Source: Mesostigma viride
Lineage: Eukaryota; Streptophyta; Mesostigmatophyceae; Mesostigmatales; Mesostigmataceae
DNA length: 64,000 bases
NCBI GenBank assembly: GCA_009746045.1
Contig: RPFO01000041.1
Coordinates: forward strand, 10,000,065 to 10,064,064
Direction: 5' to 3'
Shown here: positions 11,628 to 22,400 of the stretch, piece after piece
How the letters are laid out: every line of letters starts with the position of its first letter
How positions within the stretch are numbered: position 1 is the first letter of the stretch
The notes under the pieces: model-generated
The model's database searches: none
Told to the model about the DNA's origin: nothing
The model's input: only the letters and a program-made list of their open reading frames with translations
Program-made: the position numbers and the translations under genes

Positions 11628-12980
11628 TCACTGCTGCCCAGACTGGCCCCCTGCCCCAGCAGGCTTGGCCTTCCTGTCAGGACACTCACGACGCCAGTGA
11701 CCTTCCTTGCCACACACAAAGCATGCTCCACCCTTCTTCCCAGACCCAGCCCCACCCTTGCCAGGCTTCCCTGGCCTCCCTGAGACTGTCCACCCTGCTT
11801 GCCCTGGTTGCCTTGAGCTTGGCCCTTGCCTTGCCCTTGGCCACCCTTACCCTGCTGACCACCAGCTTGCTGGCTCCCAACCCCTCCTTGGGAACCTGCA
11901 CCCTTGCCACCCTGAGCCCCCTGCCTCTGGCGCCTGAAGCGCTTACGCTTGTTGGGCCTTGCCCCATCACGGGCTGGGTACCCGGGGACATCACCTTGGC
12001 CCTGCACAGCGGAGGTGGCATTGCTGCCATGGGACTGGATAGCTTTGCAGGCAGGATCTGGCTTCCTTATGCTGAGGATTACAAGCTCCAGAGCACGCAA
12101 GGAGCCATCAGTCTGGTTAAGAAACATGCGGGCACTGTTCCTCCCATCCACACTCAAACCCATACGGTCCAGGAAATAGTCTGCCAAGGCCCTATCTGTG
12201 ACCAGGAAGCCATACTTGGCCCCCTTGTCCCTGATACGGTTGAGCCTAGCCCATTCCTCTGCCACAGGACCCACTATCTCAAAGGTGTCATACTGATGTT
12301 TATAGTAGTTGGTGAGGTTGAGAACCTTGTCAGAGAACTCCTCCCTCAACCCATCCAGGAACTGTGCCCAGGTTAGCTTATCCTTGACACCAGTCCTAGC
12401 CTTTTCCCTGACACGCTCTGACGAGTCCCTGTTGCACGTGGACGAGTGAAACACTTGCACTAGGTTGACAGTGGGGTCCACGGAGAGCACAACCAGCTCC
12501 ATGTCCTCTAGCCACTTGTCTAGAGCTTCCTGTGCTAGTGGTGGGTTAAGAGGCTTTTGTCCATTCATAAGCGTGACTGCACTCATGTGAGGTCTCGACC
12601 CTGGCAGCGCTTTCACCGGCTCCACCACAGTGGGTGTCACAGCAACAACGCCACTTGGGCCAGCAAGCACAGGGGAGAGCACATCCACGTGAGGCCTCTT
12701 ACCATTGCCGTCAGCGGAGGGTCCCTCTTACGCTTCTCCACGGCAGGTTGCCCATTCGCCACCGTTATTGCATCAGATGCTCCTAGCGCCCGCGCCTTGC
12801 GCGCCTCCTCCACCGAGTCTTCGTGCCGTCTCTTGCTGCCTGGTCTCTTTCCCCCATCGCCCTCGCTGGCTGGGATCGCCTCCCCCACCAGCTGCTCCTT
12901 GTCTTGCCGAGGCTCCTGGCTTGCCCAGCCGGTGCCTCCATCTCGCCCTTGTCGCCGTCTCCCGGTTTGCCACGAGGCAT
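11628..12980 (-). pseudogene. A2 gag
   Basis: Starts MPRGKPGDG right after TATATA (ATG at 12980). The N-terminus is rich in basic clusters such as KRRHED and EKRKRD that look like nuclear localisation signals. The capsid-like block includes QEALDKWLEDMEL and DKLTWAQFLDGLREEF. A long Gly/Gln/Lys-rich tail leads to one CCHC knuckle. Frameshifts lie near 12800, near 12680 and before the knuckle. The ancestral stop is a UGA at 11628-11630 followed by CUA G. Confidence 0.8.
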
Positions 12981-13032
12981 TATATACAGTGGGATGGCAA
13001 AACAAAACAGGCGATAGACAAGGAAAACAGGC

Positions 13033-14174
13033 TCAAGCGCTGGTGCTGCCGGAAGAAGCCGCTGGCTGCTCCTCAGCTATGGCCTCCTCCTCACGCTCCT
13101 GCGCTGTGCGTGCCACCGGTGTCCCCACGCGTGGAACTGAGCGGACCTCCTCCGCGTTGTAAGGACCTAGCACACGGCTCACCGGCCTCCCGGCTGCTGT
13201 CTGCTCTACCGGCAGTCTAGGCGCACTGCCACGGCGATACCACTGAAGATTCCTGACCCACCGACTACCACCACCTCGCCGGTCGTTCCGCGAGCCCCGA
13301 CCAATCTCCCCAAAATCGTGTTCCGGCTCAAAGGGGATGTTTAACTCTGCCCTACGCCGGCTGAGTATCCCTCGTTTGTGCCGTCACCCTCGTCAATCTG
13401 TTGTGACGACGGGCTATGATGCCCGTTGGCGGTCCACGAACTGATCGTGGAACTCCTCGTCGGACGTCTCGACCGGTGATGACTGTCACCGTCGGCCCAG
13501 TCGCCCCTGGCCTGCTCTGCAACCTCGGAGTGTCCAAGGTCGACCAAATCCCGGCGGCCGCGTAGTGATCACCCAGTGATCGGCGTGACCACGCGCCTCT
13601 TGGATCAGAATGTTGACCAGGTGCTCACACGTTTGAGCCACCACCTCGGCCGAATCCCACGGGCTATCGGCCTCGCGCGTCTGCGCGTCCCGTATGATAT
13701 GTGACGCGTCGGTCCCCTCCCCCAGCGAGCTTGTCGCCACCCAGTGATTATACAATCTGGTTCCACCTAAACAGATGGCCACCAGTTGGCCCAGCGTTTC
13801 ACGCGCTAAGTCCAGCGCCTGGATGGTTACGTGCCCGCCCTGGTACGCAACTTCTAAACTGTAGATCAACGAAGCAATTTCGTCGCGAATGGCGACGAGG
13901 CGCTCCGTGCAGACCCGTCCTGTTTCCCCTGGCGACGTCGTCGCCCTAATCCTCATCACCACAGGGTCGTTTGCCGACGGCCCTGCTGCGTTACCGAACA
14001 CAGCGACCCAACCTCCTTCCGCAAGGCCCCTCGCAACGTGGGCCGCTTGCACAAATGTAGAAGCGTTGGACGGGTGATTATAGGGGAAAAATGCGTCTTC
14101 GCGCGCCGGCAACTCTGGAGCTGCTTCGCGCCTGGGGATGACTCAGGTGTCGTAACCCGAGCCTCGGCCGACAT
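13033..14174 (-). pseudogene. A2 ORF0, unknown protein upstream of gag
   Basis: Homologue of the ORF0 proteins of A3 and B1. It starts MSAEARVTT 22 bp after the 5' LTR-adjacent site. Recognisable blocks are ASTFVQAAHVARGLAEGG, TTSPGETGRV, YQGGHVTIQALDLARE and LYNHWVATSSLGEG. A one-base shift near 14110 separates the first 20 codons, and more shifts occur after about 13540. No known domain is recognised. Confidence 0.75.
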
Positions 14175-14195
14175 GAAACCTTGCAAACAGAAATG

Positions 14196-14205
14196 CAATA
14201 GTACG
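14196..14205 (-). other. A2 post-LTR site (putative primer site)
   Basis: CGTACTATTG on the minus strand, directly after the LTR. The same ten bases follow the 5' LTR in A3, B1 and B2. There is no TGG, so it does not match a normal tRNA 3' end. Confidence 0.65.
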
Positions 14206-14854
14206 AGTTAGCGAGCAGCCAGAACTGTGAGTTCCTGGTCTCTCACGCCACACAACGGGATGAGCCAAAGTTGCAAGGCAGCAACCTTTTAACCCGTGCA
14301 CCAAGCCACGACCACGGTGAGCGGTTCCACGTCCAATGTGGGAGCCTCGGTTCGTGCTTGCCAAGATAGCTGGTCATCCCCCATGACCAAGCTATATCCT
14401 TTGCGTTGTTCCTCGTTCCCATCGGCGTGACGAGGCACGTGCAGGCAGGCAAGCAAATCCTCAACGTCCACTGGCATCAGTGCAGAGCCAGGACGAACTG
14501 GATTTGCCTAGACTCTGCAACCTAGGAAGTATAGGACCTGTCACAAGCCTGCAAGGCCTAGTATCCTTGCAGACCTGTGCCAGTTCCTGTAGTCCACCAG
14601 TCACAGGCTGCTGCTCCTCTGGTCTACGTGGACCACAGTCACGTGATAGTCAGGCTAAGCCTGTGCAGGCACGGCCTGCCACGTGTCCTGTCCACTATAC
14701 CAGAGGACTGTACCCTAGTCGGCCACGGACGGCTAGGACTTCGGGACCTCATATCTTTCTCGTCCCTTGTCTGTTTCAGGCGGTCAGCACGGCGTTGGAA
14801 AGGTCTTTCCAAACTGCATCCACTTAGCATATTGGTTGCCCAAAAATGCTAACT
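14206..14854 (-). repeat. A2 5' LTR
   Basis: 649 bp, AGTTAG...CTAACT. It differs from the A2 3' LTR by a substitution and two single-base indels that I can see. Confidence 0.92.
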
Positions 14855-14859
14855 CTATC

Positions 14860-15298
14860 ACGTGACTGTGGTCCACGTAGACCAGAGGAGCAGCAGCCTG
14901 TGACTGGTGGAATACAGGAGCTGGCACAGGTCTGCAAGGATACTAGACCTTGCAGGCTTGTGACAGGTCCTGTACTTCCTAGGTTGCAGAGTCTAGGCAA
15001 ATCCAGTTCGTCCTGGCTCTGCACTGATGCCAGTGGACGTTGAGGATTTGCTTGCATGCCTGCACGTGCCTCGTCACGCCGATGGGAACGAGGAACAACG
15101 CAAAGGATATAGCTTGGTCATGGGGGATGACCAGCTATCTTGGCAAGCACGAACCGAGGCTCCCACATTGGACGTGGAAACGCTCCGCCGTGGTCGTGGC
15201 TTGGTGCACGGGTTAAAAGGTTGCTGCCTTGCAACTTTGGCTCATCCCGTTGTGTGCGTGAAAGACCAGGAGCTCACAGCTCTGGTTGTTTGCTAACT
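14860..15298 (+). repeat. A1 3' LTR, second part
   Basis: Resumes with ACGTGACTGTGG after the A2 insertion and ends TTTGCTAACT. Together with 6195-6403 it makes a 648-bp LTR. Confidence 0.88.
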
Positions 15299-15556
15299 CG
15301 ACCACCTAGAACGCGCCGCCACGCATCGTACGGCTGTGATCTGTTTGTGTCGTGACCTGTCCTTTGGGCGGCGTAGCATTTAGCCTAGGCACTGCTCCTT
15401 GGCAACTCACGCTCATGCCTTATTTTCACACGTTTTTCACCATGAAAGACGTGAACAGTGGGCGTCGGCATTTGTGAATTAATGCTTGTCTTTTAAGCGT
15501 TATTTAATAACCAAGATCAATTTCCTCCGATCACCTTGGTTCAGTGCAAATGCAAC
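15299..15556 (+). repeat. C 5' LTR, right part
   Basis: Matches 42481-42732 closely, with an 8-base insertion near 15476. It ends GCAAATGCAACA at the primer site. Confidence 0.9.
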
Positions 15557-15569
15557 ATGGTATCGAACA
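15557..15569 (+). other. C primer-binding site
   Basis: TGGTATCGAACAG immediately after the LTR, a canonical TGG-type site. Confidence 0.75.
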
Positions 15570-16210
15570 GAAAGTGACAGGCAAAATCTGGTGAAGCCAA
15601 GCTCCATCCACTTCACCTTGTCCAAGATTGTGAGGGGGACGCCCCACATCTACACTGCAGTCTTTGGATGCGCCTCTTTCGCTTCTTCTTGTTGAAATCG
15701 AGCCACCCAATTTGTGGGAGGTGTTCTTCTTGAGGGAACTGTAGTGTTCTGTTTAAAGTATAAGACCCTTGGCATAAGGGCCACTTGAGTATTGGGAAGG
15801 TTGTCTTTATTCTTGAAGCATCCTTCCTGTGGAGGCGTTTTCCTGTGGAGAAAACGTTTTTTCTGTTCTTCCTGGGCAGTAAAAATCTGGTTTTTCTGCA
15901 ACATTTTCAGTGGGGAGAAACTTGTCTATGCAAAGGGATTTGACCACTGCATTTTGGTGTCCCAGAGTTGCTGGAGACCCTGTTGCTATTCCGAATCCTG
16001 AGTACATCACCGGCCATCAGGGGGTACCCCCTTCTCCGAACATAGCATTTGTTGAAGTACAGTATAGGGGTACCTGTTTTAACTGGGAGATCGTGTGCAC
16101 CCCTATAGAACTCTGCGCCGTTTGGCGGAGTTTTTGGATCAGCTCACACCTGAGCAGCCCACAGTTGTTCCTGAGAATCCTACAGTTCGCCCTACCGGCG
16201 AGGAGTGACA
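15570..16210 (+). other. C 5' leader
   Basis: About 640 bp between the primer site and the gag ATG. No persistent coding frame is visible; it presumably holds packaging signals. Confidence 0.5.
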
Positions 16211-16275
16211 ATGGCAGCCAACGCAGCAGTAGCAGCAGCTACCAGCATTGGGGCCTTCATTAGTGCTGCTGATAA
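16211..16275 (+). pseudogene. C gag, N-terminal segment
   Basis: ATG at 16211 begins an alanine-rich N-terminus (MAANAAVAAATSIGAF). The frame is broken after GATAA by B1 and resumes at 25087 in the same phase with LPKFDGVDPRKWE. Confidence 0.8.
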
Positions 16276-16929
16276 AGTTAGCATATTGGGGCACCAATGT
16301 GCTAGATGGATGCAGGTTGAGGAGACCTTTCCAACGCCGTGTCAACCGCCTAGAACAGACAAGGGACTAGAAAGTTATCAAGTCCCGAAGTACTGCCGAC
16401 CGGTGGGCGAGGGCGGGGCACACTCAGGGCATAGTGGACAGGACACGTGGCAGGCCGTGCCTGCACAGGCTTAGCCTGGACTCTCACGTGACTGGGACAC
16501 AGTGTACTGAGGGCTCAACGGTACTGTGGCTAGTAGAAGCCAGTAACCAGCCAGCAGGTCTGCAAGGATGTAAGTCCTTGCAGGACTGTGGCAGGTCCTG
16601 TGCTGTCCTAGACACAGGATAGCCAGAGATTCCTGTATGCTGCCTGCAACGAGGATGCAAGGCAGCGATACGAGGCTCTGGCAATGTAGCGTTGCCCAGC
16701 GTTGCTCATGACCGAGGAACAAGGATGGAACGAGGTTGCATATAGCTCGAGGCTCAACGAGGCAACGAGCGTCTTCACACACGAACCTTGGTCGTCACGA
16801 CGAGTGGCGAGCCTATCGAGGGTCGTAGGCCTGGTGTGAGGATAAAGGTTGCTAGCCAGCAGCCTAGGGTCATTCCAGCCGGCAAGGACCAGGAGCTCAC
16901 AAGCTCTGCTGACGAGTTGCTGCGCAAAT
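16276..16929 (+). repeat. B1 5' LTR
   Basis: Starts AGTTAGCATATTGG with a terminal hairpin (TAGCATATTGG pairing with CCAATGTGCTA) and ends GCTGCGCAAAT. The duplication GATAA fixes both ends. Confidence 0.92.
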
Positions 16930-16939
16930 CGTACTATTG
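16930..16939 (+). other. B1 post-LTR site (putative primer site)
   Basis: CGTACTATTG directly after the LTR. Its exact complement lies at 24144-24153 in the same element. Confidence 0.65.
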
Positions 16940-16952
16940 CTTCCACGCTTTC

Positions 16953-18080
16953 ATGTCTGGTTCATCGTCAAGCAGCCACAGTGCTGGTGAGGCGAACGAG
17001 CAGAGAGACGCGCAAGCGTTTTTCCCCTACCGTAACCAAGCAAACGCTCCAACATTCGTGCAAGCGGCCTACGTAGCGAGGCACTTGGCAGAAGAGGGGT
17101 GGGTGGCGGTGAGTGGGGGAGGCAACAGGCCAGCGGCGGCGGACCCGATTATACAACGGGCTCGCGTCGTGATTTCTCCAGGTGAGACGGGGCGAGTGGC
17201 GGTGGAAGAGTTGGTGCGCATACGGGACGCGCTAGCTGAAACTGCTAATCGTGTGGAGGTCGCTTATCAGGGCGCCCATATCACGCTTGCCGGTCTCGAC
17301 CTTGCCAGGGAGGCGCTTAGCCAGATCGTGGCAACAGCGCTCGGCAGCACCAGACTGTTCAACCACTGGGTGGCGACAGCAGTGCTAGGAGAGGGGGTAC
17401 CAGACGCCGACATCATCCGGAACGCGCGTGCTCGGGAGACGGTAAATCCTTGGAGCACGGCGGAGGTATTTGCCCAAACCATTGAGAATCTTGTTGCTGT
17501 CCTTTTGCAAGAGTCGAGAGGGTACGCAGACAGGTTCTATATTACCACGCAGCCTTTCGGAGTGTACTCCAGGCTTGATACACCGAGGCCGGAAACCACC
17601 ACTGCGTGGGGTCCGGAGGTGGAGATTGTCGCAGGGGTCGAGAAGACGCCTGAAGACGTCCATTTTGAGTGGACTGACAAGCCAGAGGGCTCCGTCAAGC
17701 GCTCAGCCCAGCAGATAAACGAGGGCGACGGCACTACCGAGACCTACGAGGCAAGGCAGAGAGCTGATCTGCATATCCCTCGTGAGGCGACTCACGAGTA
17801 CGACCGTTACGGCCGAGGCGAGCAGAACGAGCTTGTCGGCGGCGGTAAGCGGTGGTTGCGCAATCTTGCTTGGCATCGCAACCCAGGCGAGACACAACAT
17901 CCAGTCGAACGCAAGGAAGACGGGCGACCTGTGACCTGCGTGCTGGGAGAGTTTAACCCAGACCTCCAGATTGTCGCAGAGGCAGCAGCAGCCACACGGT
18001 TGCTGAGGGTGTTGAGCAGCGTCCAGACCGTGAGGAGGGGCAGGCGAGTGCAAGCCAGGAGGCGGCCTCGTCTGGAGTAA
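16953..18080 (+). CDS. B1 ORF0, unknown protein
   Basis: 375 codons from the first ATG after the LTR (MSGSSSSSHSAGE). It lies between the 5' LTR and gag, where copia elements normally have no gene. Visible blocks are FFPYRNQANAPTFVQAAYVA near residues 30-49, VISPGETGRV near 72-81, AYQGAHITLAGLDLARE near 105-121, TRLFNHWVAT near 132-141, and GGGKRWLRNLAWHRNP near the C-terminus. Helical and soluble in character; no signal peptide or membrane segment. I recognise no domain and no catalytic motif. Homologues occur in A2, A3 and B2, and a distant one in E, so it is under selection as a protein. A missing base near 17990 alters the last 30 codons relative to B2. Confidence 0.8.
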   Translation: MSGSSSSSHSAGEANEQRDAQAFFPYRNQANAPTFVQAAYVARHLAEEGWVAVSGGGNRPAAADPIIQRARVVISPGETGRVAVEELVRIRDALAETANRVEVAYQGAHITLAGLDLAREALSQIVATALGSTRLFNHWVATAVLGEGVPDADIIRNARARETVNPWSTAEVFAQTIENLVAVLLQESRGYADRFYITTQPFGVYSRLDTPRPETTTAWGPEVEIVAGVEKTPEDVHFEWTDKPEGSVKRSAQQINEGDGTTETYEARQRADLHIPREATHEYDRYGRGEQNELVGGGKRWLRNLAWHRNPGETQHPVERKEDGRPVTCVLGEFNPDLQIVAEAAAATRLLRVLSSVQTVRRGRRVQARRRPRLE

Positions 18081-18239
18081 GTGCGTGAGCCTGAGTGGGT
18101 TCCAGCGGCCATATCTGCGTGTGTTTTCTGTGGTATTCTATAATGCTTCGTAACACGCGCGGGGCGGCAGCGGGAGCGGGGCGGGAGCGGGGGATGGCGG
18201 GGTGAGGCAAGGGCAGACACAGGAGGCCCCGCCAACGTC

Positions 18240-19490
18240 GTGCCAGAGGGACAGGCAATCCCAACGGCAGAGGGCGTCAATGGCAGGAGGGCGTCCAACC
18301 GGAAGAGGAAAGAGGTGGCACAAGGGGAGGAGCGTGCAGGGTGGCCAACCGACGGCGTGGTGCTGACGGGGGAGGGCCAGAATGATGCTGAACGGCAAGC
18401 ACCTGGTAAGAGACCATGTGTGCCTCCGTCTGGTGTTCCTGCAGCTCATGTTCCTGCGCCATTAGCACCAGTAGGAGCTGCTGTCATTGGCAGTGACCCT
18501 CGTGCTTTGCCTGGGACTAGACCTCATATGAGTGCTGTGGCTGTGATGAATGGCCAGAAGCCTCTCAAGCCTCCTGTGGGACAGGAAGAGCTAGACAAGT
18601 GGTTGGAGGATATGGAGCTAGTTTCATGCTCTGTAGATCCCACTGTCAACCTTGTGCAGGTATTCCACACATCCACGACTAATAGGGATTCAAGTGAGAG
18701 GGTGAGGGACAAGGCTAGGCAGGCTGTCAAGGACAAGCTGACTTGGTCTCAGTTCCTAGAGGGCCTACGTCAGGAGTTTTCTGATAAGGTACTCAACCTC
18801 ACTAATCACTATAAGCTCAGCTATGATACCTTTGAGATCAAGGGCACAATAGCTGAGGAGCTGCAGCGGCTCACACGCATCAGGGAGAAGGGGGCCAAGC
18901 ATGGCTTCAATCTGACTGATAGAGCAGTGGCAGATTACTTCCTGGATCGCATGGGGCTGAGTGTGGATGGGAGAAATGCAGCTAGGATGTTTGCTGATCA
19001 GACAGATGGGACGTGGCCAGCCTTGCAAAAGGTTATTTTCAATATCCGTCCATCTGACAATGCTGCTTGCAAGGCAATCCAGGTGACTGGTGCCCCTTCA
19101 GCCTCCGCTCATCAGGTCCATGGTGACGCCCCTGGGCAGGGTGCTCAGGGAGAAACCAGACCTAGTAGGCGTCAGAGGGCTAACAGGCGCAGGCAGAATG
19201 GTAACCAGGGTGGCAAGGGCCAGCAGCAGGGATCCAAAGGCAAGGGTCAGCAGCAGGCTGGTGGTCACCAGGGTGGTCAGCAGAACAAGGGTGGCCAAGG
19301 GCAAGGCAAGAGCCAGGGCCAGGGCACCCAGGCCAGTCAGAGCAGCCAGAACCAGGGTGGCCTGAAGAAGGCTGCTGCTGGGAAGGATGACAAGTGCTTT
19401 GGATGTGGCAGGACGGGTCATTGGCGACGTGACTGCCCAGACCAGGCCAAGTCTGCTGGAGCAGGCTCTGGCCAGGTGGGTAAGCCATGA
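18240..19490 (+). CDS. B1 gag polyprotein
   Basis: 416 codons. N-terminus with a basic patch (RRASNRKRKE) that could target the nucleus. The capsid-like region has EELDKWLEDMEL, DKLTWSQFLEGLRQEF, DRAVADYFLDRMG and WPALQKVIFNIR. A Gln/Gly-rich basic tract spans about residues 300-375, and a CCHC knuckle (CFGCGRTGHWRRDC) lies near 386-399. The upstream ATG at 18143, aligned with the family A start, runs into a stop, so 18240 is chosen. It ends with UGA (19488-19490) followed by CUU. In B2 the corresponding UGA is in frame with pol. Confidence 0.82.
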   Translation: MPEGQAIPTAEGVNGRRASNRKRKEVAQGEERAGWPTDGVVLTGEGQNDAERQAPGKRPCVPPSGVPAAHVPAPLAPVGAAVIGSDPRALPGTRPHMSAVAVMNGQKPLKPPVGQEELDKWLEDMELVSCSVDPTVNLVQVFHTSTTNRDSSERVRDKARQAVKDKLTWSQFLEGLRQEFSDKVLNLTNHYKLSYDTFEIKGTIAEELQRLTRIREKGAKHGFNLTDRAVADYFLDRMGLSVDGRNAARMFADQTDGTWPALQKVIFNIRPSDNAACKAIQVTGAPSASAHQVHGDAPGQGAQGETRPSRRQRANRRRQNGNQGGKGQQQGSKGKGQQQAGGHQGGQQNKGGQGQGKSQGQGTQASQSSQNQGGLKKAAAGKDDKCFGCGRTGHWRRDCPDQAKSAGAGSGQVGKP

Positions 19491-19495
19491 CTTGA

Positions 19496-22400
19496 ATGTT
19501 GTCCCCTGTAAATAGTCAATCACCCCTAGTGGGACGAACAGTTGTACATAGTAATGGGGGTGTCCCTCTTGTGCAGCAGCAAGGGGTTGGGAATGATGAG
19601 GTGCTTCCACTCAATGATTGCAATAACGCTGCTGCAGCAGTGGAATTCCCTGTGCCTGTGGCAGGTGCAGGGTCTCCAGTTGTTGGGGTTGACTCTGGGA
19701 GTCAAGCCGCCAGACTGGAAGGACCTGCAGCTTCTGTGGGAACCGGGGCTGGCTCTGGGAGCCGAGCTACCTTGGAGGAGGTCCCTGGAGCAAGAGAACA
19801 GCAGGTGGGTCGTGCTATCCCAAGCACACAGTCTTTGTCACGTTCCTCTCTGTGCAGCCAGGCTGACAGGGGGTTGAGCTATGCTCAGGCTGGAAACACT
19901 CTACACCATATCTTTGGTCACTCTAAGCAGGCAGAGATGTTTGCTTGGAAGATTGGCAAGGAGCCTTTGCTAGAGGCCTGCAGTGCAGCTGCTCAGAATT
20001 GTGTCTGTCAGGAGAATGCTGTTCGCCTCCCACAGTCCCATGCCAGAGAGCCTGCTAGAGAGCGGGGGGATATCCAGGTGGACATCCAACACATCAGGGG
20101 CATGTATCTGTTGGTGGGGGTGGATAGGTTTAGCAGATATAGGTTGCTGACCATTCTTCCTGGAATGCAGGAGCATCAGCTGTTGATGGGTCTCCAGTCT
20201 TTGTTGCCAGGCTTTGGGGTGTACACCAAGGTGCAAGCTGACTTGCAGTTTGACTGCTTGATCAAGCTGGCTGACCAGCTTCCTTGTAAGTTGGTAGTGG
20301 TCCCTAGGGAATGCCATGGGCAGCAGGGAGCTGTAGAGAGATCTATACGTGAAGTAAAAACAGTGGTGCTAGCAGCTAGGAGTGTGCCTGTTGTGGCATC
20401 AGCTCTAGAGAAAGCAGCTTGGTGTAAGGGGATTGAGGAGCAGCTTAACCACAGGGTAACCTATTACTATGATGGTGTGGCAGTCTCTCCCCTGGCATTG
20501 CAGTTTGGTATGCTATCACAGGACGTGGTGGCAGCCTGCCTGAAGAAGGCAGACAGGGTGTTTTCCAGATTGAGGCGTAAGGACAAGGGTTGGAAAATGC
20601 TGAGGCCCCAGGTGGGACTGAGGGTCAGGATGTGGAAGGAACCGTCATTACCAGGCAAGCGTGGCAAGTGGCAAGATGGGCAGGTAACCCATGTTGAGGA
20701 AGCTAACCATTCTTGTCTGGTGGCTTTGGAGAGTAATCCCAAGCACGTGTACAGGCTATCCTGGGCTCACGTCAAGGAGAGAAGGCCAACTGCAATCTGG
20801 CCTGAAGACGGCCCTGATCCTCCCTTGGAGGGAGATGAGCAGGATGAGAGCCAGGCAGCAGATGCTAACCCACCATGCTTGGATTATGGTCTGTCCTGGA
20901 TGGATGAGGGTGAGCAGGAGTCTGCTGAGACGTCTGTCACAAGGCCAGAGGTGGCCAGGGCTGCACCACAGTCCAGGGGGCTGCTTATGGCGGACATCAT
21001 TCGAGCTCTGCAGAACAGCAAGCGTGATCCCAAGGTATCTAAGCTCACGGGATGGGGGTCATGTGGGGCACCAGCACTAGAAGTGGATACCAACTCACAG
21101 GTGTCCATTCTAAGGGTAGAGGATGCTGCAGGCTTGCAGTGGTCATCCCCTAGCTGCCTAGCTGTGTCTGATTTCTCTGGGAATGTGTCCATGAAGATCT
21201 TGGGAGAAGTGAGTGTGCCTATCCTGGGGGTGCCCACCACGTTCAGTGTGGTTGAAGGGTATCAGGGGCCTGCCATTCTAGGTCAGAACTTCTTGTGCTT
21301 ACCAGGGGTGAGGATATCCTCTGAGGAGCTAGCATTAGAAGGGCAGGGCCGCCTTCCCTTGCAGAGATATCGCTACTCCCAGGGTCTTAGTGTGGCTGTA
21401 AGGGCTGTGAGGGGTCTAGAGGCAGAGGGTCCTGATACAAAGGAGCCCATTGCTGGGGACCTGCTGATCCTCCCTACTACGTTTGACCCACGTGAGTTGG
21501 GTGTGCAGAGGTACCAGATCCCAGGAACGAGTCCTGTACCTTGGCGCAAGCTAGTGGAGATGATGCAAAGCCCCAAGATGGCTAAGGCATGGACTCTTGG
21601 CTTTGTTGCTTCTGGGCATGAGTGGATAGTTGCCAACTGTGCAGAGCCTGTGGATGTCCTCCCTGAGGATCACCAGCTGCTCAGATTGATGTTTGTCCTC
21701 AAGCTCAAGGAGGTAGATGGCGTGCAGGTGCCACATGTTAGACCAGTTGTGACTGAGTACCATGGCACTGGACAGTTAGCAGATGAGGAGCTTTACACAC
21801 CAGGGATGCTGCATGATACATGGAGGATTTTGTTGTGCATTTACTTGTCTTTTCTGCAGAAGGGGATACCCTATAGCTCTGTGTTGGTAGATTTCAAGAG
21901 GGCTTTTCTTAAGGGTGATCAGCAGGAAGCACAGGATACTTGGCGCACAATACCCCCTTTCTTTGTTAAGGTGCCTGCAGTGTGGAGGGCAGAGCTGAAG
22001 ACGAGGTATTTGAGGATTCTCAAAGGCGTGGAAGGCCTTAGATCGAGTCCCATCATCTGGAGGAAGAGCTTGGAGAAGTACCTCAGGTCTGTCTGTGGTC
22101 TCTCAGTCTCTCCAGTTGATCCTTGTCTGTTTCAGGGTAGCTATGAGGGGCTGCCAGCGTTTGCCTCCCTGCATGGTGATGATCTGCATCTCCTGGGCCA
22201 TCCCACTTGGCAAGAGTTGACTCTGGCCAGGATCCAGAAACGGTTTGAACTGGGTAAGATCCAGTACATGGTTGAGAATGAGCCCATGGTGTTTTGTGGA
22301 ATGCAGGCGACCTTGGTCCATCAGCAGGGTACATGGTCCATCCAGCTGGAGGGTGGTAAGGATTATCCTCAGCAGATCATAGATGCCTTGCAGGAACCCA

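Larger units (their letters stand above)
6404..14854 (-). mobile_element. LTR retrotransposon A2, complete but decayed
   Basis: Complete family A element on the minus strand with both LTRs (6404-7050 and 14206-14854) and a 5-bp duplication CTATC (6399-6403 and 14855-14859). It was inserted into the A1 3' LTR. Order in its own direction: LTR, ORF0, gag, pol, 3' region, LTR. The LTRs show about three differences over 649 bp. Frameshifts affect ORF0, gag and pol. Confidence 0.92.
1..15298 (+). mobile_element. LTR retrotransposon A1, 3' part, interrupted
   Basis: Family A element whose 5' part lies left of the window. Visible parts are pol (1-482 and 3958-5225), a 3' untranslated region (5226-6194) and a 3' LTR split into 6195-6403 and 14860-15298. 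P1 interrupts pol at a TTAA and A2 interrupts the LTR with a 5-bp duplication CTATC. The right end abuts CGACC, after which the LTR of element C resumes; the uninterrupted C LTR at 42480 shows the same sequence, so A1 was inserted into the C 5' LTR. Confidence 0.85.

Noticed and set aside
12557-13162. Plus-strand ORF of 201 codons
   Set aside because: It is antisense to A2 gag and ORF0 and is not conserved in A3.
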